Positions 8,348 through 15,549 of a stretch of DNA of 64,000 nt are shown one piece after another (the first letter of the stretch is position 1; the number at the start of each line of letters is the position of its first letter). The stretch is from Salipiger mucosus DSM 16094 (GTDB taxonomy: Bacteria; Pseudomonadota; Alphaproteobacteria; Rhodobacterales; Rhodobacteraceae), in contig NZ_KE557274.1 in NCBI RefSeq assembly GCF_000442255.1, positions 487,311 through 551,310 of the forward strand, written 5' to 3'. The position numbers and the translations under genes are program-made. The notes beneath the pieces are model-generated. The model made no database searches. It was not told where the DNA came from and saw nothing but the letters and a program-made list of their open reading frames with translations.

Positions 8348-8965
8348 CTATGCACGTCCGGGTTGCCGGCTGAAGAAAAGGATCAATCCAAAGACGATCA
8401 TGCCAGCGCCAGAAGTGCGTTGAAACCAGTGCAGGCGTGTGTACGCGAACGCGGCCGCGAAATGTCCGGCCGCAGCATATAGGGTGATCGCGCAGGCTTC
8501 GAGCGCGATGAAGATTGCGCCCAAAGTGGCATAGCTTTGCCAATAGGAGGAGGTATCGACGAACTGCGGAAAGAACGCAGCGAAAATCAGGATCGCCTTG
8601 GGGTTGCTGACTGCAATCATCGCCTCGCGCCGCAATGCTTGCCGGATTGTTGGCTTGAGATGGTCTGTCTCGACACCGTCGGGCGCCGGTTTGGTCAATA
8701 TTAGTTTGACGCCCATCCAAATCAGGTAGATTGCGCCAACGATCTTCACCGCGCCGAAAAGAAGTGCCGAGGTCGAGAGCAGGACACCCAAGCCGAGCGC
8801 ACTGGCAGCGATCATCGGAACGAATGCGGCCAAGCGTGCGGTGCTGGCGCTGAGTGCGAAGGCCACGCCATTCTGCGCTCCATGCGTGAGTGCCAGGAGA
8901 TTGTTTGGACCGAATGCCAGGTTCAAGGCAAAGCAAGCAGGTAGGAAAACGAGAAGGTCGGTCAT
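8348..8965 (-). CDS. LysE-family translocator (amino-acid/metabolite exporter)
   Basis: This encodes about 205 residues with the LysE/RhtB fold of about six hydrophobic helices: MTDLLVFLPACFALNLAFGPNNLLALTHGAQNG near the N-terminus, IYLIWMGVKLI, and FQRTSGAGMIVFGLILFF at the C-terminus. The substrate is not predictable; family members export basic or neutral amino acids or homoserine lactones. The start at 8965 is preferred to the upstream in-frame TTG. It converges with the HxlR gene across a 36-bp gap and forms the right edge of the accessory cassette. Confidence 0.88.
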   Translation of the reverse strand: MTDLLVFLPACFALNLAFGPNNLLALTHGAQNGVAFALSASTARLAAFVPMIAASALGLGVLLSTSALLFGAVKIVGAIYLIWMGVKLILTKPAPDGVETDHLKPTIRQALRREAMIAVSNPKAILIFAAFFPQFVDTSSYWQSYATLGAIFIALEACAITLYAAAGHFAAAFAYTRLHWFQRTSGAGMIVFGLILFFSRQPGRA

Positions 8966-9056
8966 GCAGGTGGTCAAGAGTTCACTGATCGGGTGCGCAA
9001 CCTAGAACACATCCCGGCAAAGAGTGCAAAGACCGCCAAGTGAAACTCCTGGAAAG

Positions 9057-9086
9057 ACAGCTCCCGAAGAAATCTCCGGGAGCTGT
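9057..9086 (-). terminator. Hairpin downstream of the dotF-like gene
   Basis: A perfect 10-bp stem, ACAGCTCCCG/CGGGAGCTGT, with a 10-nt loop lies 30 bp after the stop codon of the DotF-like gene. Read on the minus strand it is followed by CTTTCC, so the T-tract is poor. It may be an intrinsic terminator or an mRNA 3'-stabilising hairpin at the end of the dotI-H-G-F operon. The rest of 8966-9115 shows no gene. Confidence 0.5.
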
Positions 9087-9115
9087 TCTGGTACATGTCT
9101 GGTTCCCTGGAAGGA

Positions 9116-10741
9116 TCAGGGAAAGATCACGCCCTTGGTGGTGATGACGGCGAAGTTGCCGTCCATCTCCCGGAACTCGCGGATCCGGCCCGCGCCCGGC
9201 ACGTCCTGTCCGACGCCGAACATGGAGACGCCCGTGGGGGTCTCGATCCATGCCAGGTCGTTCGACATCCCGGCCAGGCGGTAGTCGGTGAACATGTGCG
9301 GCCGTGACGGCGGACTGACCCCGCGCCCCTTCGCATTGATGGCGTCCAGTTCCCGCTTCTTGCTGGCCAGCTGGCGGCGCAGACGCGCGGCTTCCGACTT
9401 TGCCTTCTTGATCTCGGCGCCCTCGGATGAGGTATCGTCTTCCTTCGCCGCGGTTTCATCCTCCGGCTCGTCGGATCCCGTCGATGCCGTGACATCGGGA
9501 AGCTGAAGCGTGGGGTCATCAGCCGATGTCCCGCGCGGTCCGGACCCTTCGTCATCCATGACGGCAATCCGCTCCTCGAGATCCTCGAGGCTGGTGCGCT
9601 GTTTCTCCTCCATGGCCTCGAGGCGCTTGGACATTTCCTCCAGGGTCGTACGAAGGACCTGGACCTCACCGGAGCCTGCTGCATCGTTTCCGGACGTGGT
9701 GGTCTTCGCCTTGGAGACTTCCCGGGCAACGATCTCGCCGACAAGCTCACGCGTGTCCTTCTCGGTCAGGAACTCGTCCTCGAACCCGTCCAGGCGCGTG
9801 ATGACATCATCGAGTTTCGCGACGATGGTTCCCGTGTCCGCGTCGGCCGAGGCATTTTCAGGATCGGCCTCCTGTGCCCCGTCTCCCGGGGTCAGGTCCG
9901 GCATGAGGGAGTTGCCCGGCATATCCGTTGAGGCGTCCGTTTTCTCGGGGCGGTCGCCCGTCCCGCCGGGAAGCTGCATCCCCGGGGAGGTGCCACCATC
10001 CGGTCCATCAAGTTCGAGAGACGGTGTTCCGGATCCTGAATTCCCGCCACCCAGGGACGGCCGCTCATCCAGCGAGGGCTCCTGGCCGCCACCGTTGCCG
10101 GCCGGCCCGGAATTGCCCGGCATCGAAGGAAGGCCTTCCGGGCGCTGGGCCCCGGACCCGTTGCCGGTTTCACCCGGAATGCTGACCGGGTTGCGTTCGG
10201 AATCCGGAGAATACCCGCGGGAGACGTTTGCCGGTTGCTCGTAGGTCGCAGGGGTCCTGGGTTCGGGTTGGGCGTTTCCGCCTGTCAGCATGGGAACCAC
10301 GACAAAGAAGCCGACGGACCCTACGGTCAACGCCAGGGCCGAGACAGCGCCCCAGAAGATCATCTTCCCTTTCTTACCGGCGCCATCCGACTCCTCGGAG
10401 AAGGCGTCGTCATCCTCCTCTTCGTCATCATCGTCGTCTTCCATGAATTCCGACAGTGGATCCTCGTCATCCGGATCCTCGTCCTCGAAATCATCCGCGC
10501 CGTCCTCGTCCGCGAAAAAATCAGGATCTTCGCCGGCCTGATCTTCGGCGAAGTCCTCGTCGTCCGGATCGCCGGCCGGTGGGGGCGGCACGTCATCGTC
10601 CTCCTCCTCGTCCTCGAGGTCAGAGAAGAAATCAGGGTCACCTCCGAAGATATCTTCGTCATCATCGTCCGAGCCGCTTCCCGGGAAGCCGCCCTGAGCC
10701 ATGTCTTTGAGCTCTTTTTCAAATTCTTCGTCGTCGGCCAT
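9116..10741 (-). CDS. DotF/IcmG-like (TraP-like) type IVB inner-membrane protein
   Basis: This encodes 541 residues. The first 125 or so are extremely acidic (D/E-rich) and presumably cytoplasmic. One transmembrane helix follows at about 128-150 (KMIFWGAVSALALTVGSVGFFVVVPML). A Pro/Gly/Ser-rich linker, coiled-coil stretches (about 330-400 and 445-475) and a compact C-terminal domain (LAWIETPTGVSMFGVGQDVPGAGRIREF) come next. Topology and position after dotG match IcmG/DotF and TraP of IncI plasmids. Primary sequence similarity is weak, and this protein is about twice the size of Legionella IcmG. GGAG lies 9 nt before the ATG. The acidic tract makes the DNA repetitive at 10400-10720. Confidence 0.65.
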   Translation of the reverse strand: MADDEEFEKELKDMAQGGFPGSGSDDDDEDIFGGDPDFFSDLEDEEEDDDVPPPPAGDPDDEDFAEDQAGEDPDFFADEDGADDFEDEDPDDEDPLSEFMEDDDDDEEEDDDAFSEESDGAGKKGKMIFWGAVSALALTVGSVGFFVVVPMLTGGNAQPEPRTPATYEQPANVSRGYSPDSERNPVSIPGETGNGSGAQRPEGLPSMPGNSGPAGNGGGQEPSLDERPSLGGGNSGSGTPSLELDGPDGGTSPGMQLPGGTGDRPEKTDASTDMPGNSLMPDLTPGDGAQEADPENASADADTGTIVAKLDDVITRLDGFEDEFLTEKDTRELVGEIVAREVSKAKTTTSGNDAAGSGEVQVLRTTLEEMSKRLEAMEEKQRTSLEDLEERIAVMDDEGSGPRGTSADDPTLQLPDVTASTGSDEPEDETAAKEDDTSSEGAEIKKAKSEAARLRRQLASKKRELDAINAKGRGVSPPSRPHMFTDYRLAGMSNDLAWIETPTGVSMFGVGQDVPGAGRIREFREMDGNFAVITTKGVIFP

Positions 10742-10785
10742 GTGCTAACTCCACTATCCTGAAAACCTTGGAAGGCGCGCTTTCG

Positions 10786-12222
10786 TCACTGTAAAAAGAG
10801 GATCCCGAGCGGGGTGCCGGCTTCGACACGCACCGTGGTGGGGCGTCCGCCGAGATACTCGTCGATGATGGCCCCGGTCTCGCTGGCGGCCTCGCCACCG
10901 GCGATCAGAGCGTTCGTGCGCAGGGACCTTTCCGGCGTTTCCGTTTCACTCTGGCCATCCCCGAGCGAGTTCACGGTCTGGCCGGAAGTCGCGATGGCCG
11001 AGCCGAGCCCGGACAGGAAAGCGGTGCTCGCCTTGACCGCGATCCTGGAAACCAGGTGACGGTCGACGCTGGTGGCAATGCCGGTCCCGACGTGTTCGGT
11101 ATCGACCGCCACCGCCCGGATGCCGTAGGTCTTGTTCACCTGCTTGCCGCTCATGGTCTCGTCGACCGAAAGCGTCGTGAACTCCAGCATCAGTTTCTCG
11201 TTGTTCACCGAGAAGTTCCCCAGAACCCTCGCGCCGGCCAGTTCACCCTGCAGGATTTTCGCTACGACGGGCCCCGGGGCATCGCTGTCTGCACGGGTGA
11301 TCATGGACGCGTAGATGATTTCGCCGGGCATCGGCTTCTGAAACGGCGGTTTCTCCTGCTGCGGAGGTCCCTGGTTGGCCATTTCGGCCTGCGGGCTATC
11401 GGTAACGGACGCCCGGGCGCTGGAGCCGCCGGGACCACCTGCTTGCCCACGTTCGCGCAGGATCGCAGGCGGCATGTCACCGCTCTGAGATCCCCGAGCA
11501 CCGGCCGATGCGGTGGCGTTCGCATTGCCAGGCGCCGAAGTGTCGGGCTGGTAGACATACTGCGTCGAGGGGCTGCCAGGCTGGCTATCCATGCGCTGGG
11601 CAATCCGTGACATCTGCTGGGCATAGAGCGACCGGAGATTATCGTCCGTCTTTGGCTGCGGACGTTCGACCAGCTGTGGCTCCGTCTGGTTGGGCCCGGA
11701 CTGCGACGGCCGGTTGCGTGGCTCCATGGAGCGAGGCTCCTGAACGGTATCGCGAGGCCGGATGATGGGACGCGGATCGGCAGCCTCTTCCTCCTCGGGT
11801 GCAACCTCCTGAGGGATGGCCACCGGTTCGATCTCGCCGGATTCCTGGACATCCGGGCGGATGATTTCCGGTTCCGGGTCCTGTTCGACATTCAGGGAGA
11901 CCTGGTCTTCGTCCTGAACGGAGGATCCCATGATGGAGGGCAGGGCGGATCTGCCCTCATCCCTGGCTTGTTCGATCCGCTGCCGGTCGGATTCCCGGAG
12001 TGCCTGCTCGTAGTTGTCGCTGACGTCGCCCTGGATGATATCGTCGCGCTGGTTCGGAGCCGAGCGCAGTCGGCTTTCGTTACCTTCGGCGGCTTCTCCG
12101 CCCCCGAGGAAGAAGACGATTGTGAAAATGACTAGCACGATACCTCCGATGAAAAAGAGAATGCGCTTGGAGCTCTTGTCTCCGGCGATCCTTTGGAATG
12201 CGTTCTTCTTGTCGTCCGCCAT
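10786..12222 (-). CDS. dotG: DotG/IcmE (TraO-like) type IVB core-complex protein
   Basis: This encodes 478 residues. A single N-terminal transmembrane helix (about 19-41, FFIGGIVLVIFTIVFFLGGG) is followed by a long low-complexity Pro/Gln/Glu-rich periplasmic region. The C-terminal TrbI/VirB10-like domain (about 290-478) contains GEIIYASMITRADSDAPGPVVAKILQGELAGARVLGNF. The C-terminus of DotG forms the outer-membrane channel in Dot/Icm machines. It is shorter than Legionella DotG because it lacks the long pentapeptide-like repeat region, as in IncI TraO. It lies 9 bp after dotH, and AGGACC precedes the ATG. Confidence 0.88.
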   Translation of the reverse strand: MADDKKNAFQRIAGDKSSKRILFFIGGIVLVIFTIVFFLGGGEAAEGNESRLRSAPNQRDDIIQGDVSDNYEQALRESDRQRIEQARDEGRSALPSIMGSSVQDEDQVSLNVEQDPEPEIIRPDVQESGEIEPVAIPQEVAPEEEEAADPRPIIRPRDTVQEPRSMEPRNRPSQSGPNQTEPQLVERPQPKTDDNLRSLYAQQMSRIAQRMDSQPGSPSTQYVYQPDTSAPGNANATASAGARGSQSGDMPPAILRERGQAGGPGGSSARASVTDSPQAEMANQGPPQQEKPPFQKPMPGEIIYASMITRADSDAPGPVVAKILQGELAGARVLGNFSVNNEKLMLEFTTLSVDETMSGKQVNKTYGIRAVAVDTEHVGTGIATSVDRHLVSRIAVKASTAFLSGLGSAIATSGQTVNSLGDGQSETETPERSLRTNALIAGGEAASETGAIIDEYLGGRPTTVRVEAGTPLGILFLQ

Positions 12223-12230
12223 TCTGGTCC

Positions 12231-13391
12231 TCAGTTCCTGCGCGCCGAGACGCTGTTCATTTCCCCGTTCTGCGAAATCAGAAGGATCGGGTTTTCCTGG
12301 AGCACGAAGACGCTGACGCCACTGACGTTCGAGCTCTTCGCGACATAGGCCGGGGACAGAACCTCACCGTGGGTTCGGACGTACATCTTGCCCTGGAACA
12401 TCCAGGCCTCGACGCCGGGGTTCGACGTCTGCATCTTCTCGGCGCCGCGCGGCGGCAGTCCGTCCAGGAAGGACATCATCGTCTTGTCCCCGGTGGGGGA
12501 CAGGCCGCGCTCTTCGGTGATGGCGTAGTTCGAGTTTGGCCCCTTGCCGTCGATCCGGACATCGGTTCGGTAATCCACCGTTTCCTCGTCCCGGGCCTCG
12601 AGGGTCAGCAGAACGGGAACCGGGTTGTCCACGAGGGTCACCACCATGTTCGAGGAGGCGTAGTCCTGCTGCGGGTTGACCACCAGGATGTTCGTATCTC
12701 CCTGCTCGCCGGCCGTTTGAGCCGCGAAGGCGCTGGAGTCGCCGGTGGTCACCGACAGGACCGGCCAGGGGTTTCCATTGCGATCCGAAAAGGTGATCGT
12801 CGACACCCGGCCCGGCTGCATGCGGATCACCGGGATGTCCTCGCCTGGCTTGAGGGAAAGGTCCACCGAGCGGCTGGTCCGTGCCGGGTCCTCGCCCACG
12901 CTCTCACGTTCCGCGCGCTGCGTTTGGTCATAGCGCTGTTTGAACAGCCTGATCTGATCCGGGGTCATCGGAACGACGCCTTGCATGGCCTCGATGAATG
13001 CCCGTTGCTGGGGCGACATCCCGGAAAGCGGATCGTCGGCCTGGATCTCGTCGACGGCATTGCTCTTCTCGATGATCTTGAAGATCTCCGACATGGCCTC
13101 GGCTTCCTCCGGGGTCATCTCGGGCAGATCGGACAGCGAGCTTTCCGGAATGTCGCCACGCGCACCTGTGCTTGTCTGCTGCGCGTTGATGGAGACCTGG
13201 CTCTGGGAAGCCCGCCCCTGCGCCCCGGAGGTGTTCCGGATGGAGATCGGATTTTCAGGATTGGCCTGTTCCGAATAGATGACGATATCACCGTCTCCAC
13301 CCCCGGATTGCGCGAACGCGGGATGTGCGGCGGTCGCCAGCGCACAGGCAGCGACCATGGAAAGGAATCTTTGGTTTCGACTGTACTTCAT
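12231..13391 (-). CDS. dotH: DotH/IcmK (TraN-like) type IVB outer-membrane core protein
   Basis: This encodes 386 residues from ATG 13389-13391, chosen because AGAGG lies just upstream and the next residues form a clean signal peptide (MKYSRNQRFLSMVAACALATAAHPAFAQ, cleaved after AFA). An upstream in-frame ATG lacks a ribosome site. The C-terminal DotH domain includes RMQPGRVSTITFSDRNGNPWPV and NILVVNPQQDYASSNMVVTLVDNPVPVLLTLE. It forms the outer-membrane ring with DotG and DotC/D. It overlaps no neighbour and lies 10 bp after dotI. Confidence 0.9.
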   Translation of the reverse strand: MKYSRNQRFLSMVAACALATAAHPAFAQSGGGDGDIVIYSEQANPENPISIRNTSGAQGRASQSQVSINAQQTSTGARGDIPESSLSDLPEMTPEEAEAMSEIFKIIEKSNAVDEIQADDPLSGMSPQQRAFIEAMQGVVPMTPDQIRLFKQRYDQTQRAERESVGEDPARTSRSVDLSLKPGEDIPVIRMQPGRVSTITFSDRNGNPWPVLSVTTGDSSAFAAQTAGEQGDTNILVVNPQQDYASSNMVVTLVDNPVPVLLTLEARDEETVDYRTDVRIDGKGPNSNYAITEERGLSPTGDKTMMSFLDGLPPRGAEKMQTSNPGVEAWMFQGKMYVRTHGEVLSPAYVAKSSNVSGVSVFVLQENPILLISQNGEMNSVSARRN

Positions 13392-13401
13392 GGGGAGCCT
13401 C

Positions 13402-14124
13402 TTACTGAGCGATGATCTGGGCAATTCCGATGCCCTTCGGATGTTCGAGTTCGGGTCGGCGCACGATGACGGCCTGCACGATCAGATCCTGCGTCGTGCT
13501 CTTGTTGGCGGACTCGTAGGTCACGAGGATCGGGACCTCGATCTTCCAGGCGTAGCGGCCGTTGAGATACCCTTCGCTGACCACGACCGGCGCGCCGCGC
13601 GGCACCGCGGTCGTCACGAAGCGGTTCGCGATCACGGTGCGCAGGTTGCCGCTCTCTTCCAGCGCAGTCTGAAATCCGCTCCAGCCCTCCGTAGTGAAGG
13701 CGTCCCGCGCGTCCTGCAGCTGTTGGCGGTAGTTCGCGAAGGAGAAGGTGTAGGCCTTGGTGATCGCATCGGTGGACCAGCTCAGGACCTCGTTGACCGA
13801 TTGCACCGGTTGGTCGAGAGACGTCAGCGGCAGAAGGCTGCCATTGGTGTCGGTCGCGAAGTACTGGATGTCGGGTTCCCGAAGGGCCAGCATGACGTTC
13901 GCGATGATCGAGAGACACAGTGCCACGGATACGACGAGCAGGACCCTGTTCTGCAGGTAGACCTTCTCGCGAACCGTGGTGTCCCGAAGCATGCGCGTGG
14001 CGACGACGTCCTCCACGGGAGAACGCGGCGCCTCGGTCGACTTCCGCGAGGATGGCGCCTTGTTCTTCGTCGCCTTGCCCCTGGTCCGGCTGCCGTCCTG
14101 GTTGGTTTTCGGGTGCTTCGCCAT
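13402..14124 (-). CDS. dotI: DotI/IcmL (TraM-like) type IVB inner-membrane protein
   Basis: This encodes 240 residues. A basic cytoplasmic N-terminus (about 1-60) is followed by one transmembrane helix (VLLVVSVALCLSIIANVMLAL, about 61-82). A periplasmic DotI domain contains YFATDTNGSLLPLTSLDQPV, NYRQQLQDARDAFTTEGWSGF and GRYAWKIEVPILVTY, all hallmarks of IcmL/DotI/TraM. It is the first gene of the dotI-H-G-F operon. The 164-bp divergent interval to the gene at 14289 must hold both promoters. Confidence 0.92.
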   Translation of the reverse strand: MAKHPKTNQDGSRTRGKATKNKAPSSRKSTEAPRSPVEDVVATRMLRDTTVREKVYLQNRVLLVVSVALCLSIIANVMLALREPDIQYFATDTNGSLLPLTSLDQPVQSVNEVLSWSTDAITKAYTFSFANYRQQLQDARDAFTTEGWSGFQTALEESGNLRTVIANRFVTTAVPRGAPVVVSEGYLNGRYAWKIEVPILVTYESANKSTTQDLIVQAVIVRRPELEHPKGIGIAQIIAQ

Positions 14125-14288
14125 TCAAATATTCCCTGCGCGACCGCCTTCCGACGACGCCTTCACTGCGGCTGATATTCAGAGAAATTCTTAAAGAGGC
14201 GGAAAATGGGGCTTTCAACCGGCTTTTATCCGGCTGGTGTAAATCCAGATTAAGAACAGAAGATCAGTTCCATTTTCAGGATGCACAT

Positions 14289-14858
14289 ATGACGCAAGTA
14301 CAGAGAAAACCCTGGAGCTCGGACGAAACAGAGCGCCTCATCCGCACCTGGGATGAGATCGGGAGCATCGTGATCATCTCGATCCTCCTCGGTCGCAGCC
14401 AGTCCTCCGTGCAGACGCAGGCGAGCCGGATTGCCCTGCCACGTCGGAGCGAACAACTTCACCGTCATCGCCGTCGCTGGTCACGCACCGAAGAGCGTCA
14501 ATTGGAGGCGGCCCTGAAGGACAACACGACAGGCGCAGGGATGATCGATATCTACTCCATCGCGGCTGATCTCAACCGAAGCGTCGATGCGATTGCGGCG
14601 AAGCTGCAGGAACAGTTCGGCAGCGAGGCTGCATTCGCGGAGAAGGTCGACATTCCCGAAGACATCCGGGATATCATGGACAAGGCGCTTGACACGAAGA
14701 GCGGGGAGAAGCCCTACGCGGAACGCGGCACCATCGTGGACAAGCGCTACAAGGAGCGCATGCGCAAGTGCCTCACCTGCGATACCCCGTTCTGGAGCGA
14801 GGGCGCGCACAACCGGATCTGCGACCGCTGCAAGCGTCTCCACGACAGCGACGACTGA
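14289..14858 (+). CDS. GcrA/Myb-like DNA-binding protein with C-terminal zinc ribbon
   Basis: This encodes 189 residues. Residues 8-52 (WSSDETERLIRTWDEIG...ILLGRSQSSVQTQASRI) look like a GcrA- or SANT-type helix-turn-helix. A second copy-like segment follows at about 64-106 (WSRTEERQLEAAL...IAADLNRSVDAIAAKL). The C-terminus carries a zinc ribbon with C161, C164, C178 and C181. No known family covers the whole protein. It is one of the few plus-strand backbone genes and is divergent from dotI, so it is a candidate regulator of transfer genes. A TTTTCAGGAT word lies 7 nt before the ATG at the ribosome-site position. The frame is open upstream to 13920, but that part only shadows dotI. Confidence 0.7.
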   Translation: MTQVQRKPWSSDETERLIRTWDEIGSIVIISILLGRSQSSVQTQASRIALPRRSEQLHRHRRRWSRTEERQLEAALKDNTTGAGMIDIYSIAADLNRSVDAIAAKLQEQFGSEAAFAEKVDIPEDIRDIMDKALDTKSGEKPYAERGTIVDKRYKERMRKCLTCDTPFWSEGAHNRICDRCKRLHDSDD

Positions 14859-14912
14859 CACCGCAGGGTCCTGAGAGATCCAAAATTTCAGGATCCTTTG
14901 GTGATCCCAGTG

Positions 14913-15458
14913 TCAAATGACGTCGGCGTTGGGCTGCTGCTCATTCTCGGAAGCAGATTCGATGTCGCTGATTGTGACCATGTATTCCGTCGCGTGCTTG
15001 CCGCCGAAGTGCACATCCTTTTCGTAGTGCGTCTCGTGGTCCAGTTCCCCATCCATGTTCTCCGCGAAGCTGTTGAACAGGGCCCAGCTCGCCTCGTTGT
15101 CAGCGGTGATCGTGGTCTTGAGCTGCGTGACGTCGGCACAGATGGGTCGGTCGAAGAGCTCGGTCAGCATTTTCTTGGCAACACCTCTGCCGCGCGCGGA
15201 CTCGCCGACAGCAACCTGCCAGACAAAGAGCGTGTCCGGCGCATCAGGCGGGATGAACGCCGAGATCCAGCCGACGATTTCGCCGTCGAGCTCCGCGATC
15301 ACGCAGGTGTCGGCGAAGTGGTCGCACTGCACGAGATTGCAGTACATCGAGTTCTCGTCGAGTGGGCCGCCCTTCTGGATGAGGTCCCACACATCTGAAC
15401 CGTCCTCGGATGTCGGGGCGCGGAAGGTCAGTGGGGCGCGGGCAGGGTCATCGGACAT
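14913..15458 (-). CDS. ectA: L-2,4-diaminobutyrate N-gamma-acetyltransferase (EctA)
   Basis: This encodes 181 residues from ATG 15456-15458 with GGAGA upstream. EctA signatures are strong: PTSEDGSDVWDLIQ, GPLDENSMYCNLVQCDHFADTC, DTLFVWQVAVGESARGRGVAKKML and QLKTTITADNEASWALF. EctA acetylates diaminobutyrate in ectoine synthesis. EctB and EctC genes, normally adjacent, are absent from the window, so it is an orphan here. The product, N-gamma-acetyl-diaminobutyrate, is itself an osmoprotectant in some bacteria. It lies 91 bp downstream of a Na+/H+ antiporter on the same strand, forming a salt-tolerance pair. Confidence 0.93.
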   Translation of the reverse strand: MSDDPARAPLTFRAPTSEDGSDVWDLIQKGGPLDENSMYCNLVQCDHFADTCVIAELDGEIVGWISAFIPPDAPDTLFVWQVAVGESARGRGVAKKMLTELFDRPICADVTQLKTTITADNEASWALFNSFAENMDGELDHETHYEKDVHFGGKHATEYMVTISDIESASENEQQPNADVI

Positions 15459-15549
15459 GATCTGTCTCCATTCGCTGATGTGCTGTGAACATCGTGGTCG
15501 CAACTGTGATGTGCGAAGAAAAATCGGATTGAATCGGAGGGCTTGGACG

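Noticed and set aside
10380-10720. Repetitive DNA possibly a microsatellite or CRISPR-like array
   Set aside because: The repetition reflects Asp/Glu codons of the acidic tail of the DotF-like protein. There are no regular spacers.
13920-14288. Extended N-terminus for the GcrA-like protein
   Set aside because: The upstream part lies antisense to dotI and crosses its promoter region. The ATG at 14289 gives a coherent domain start.
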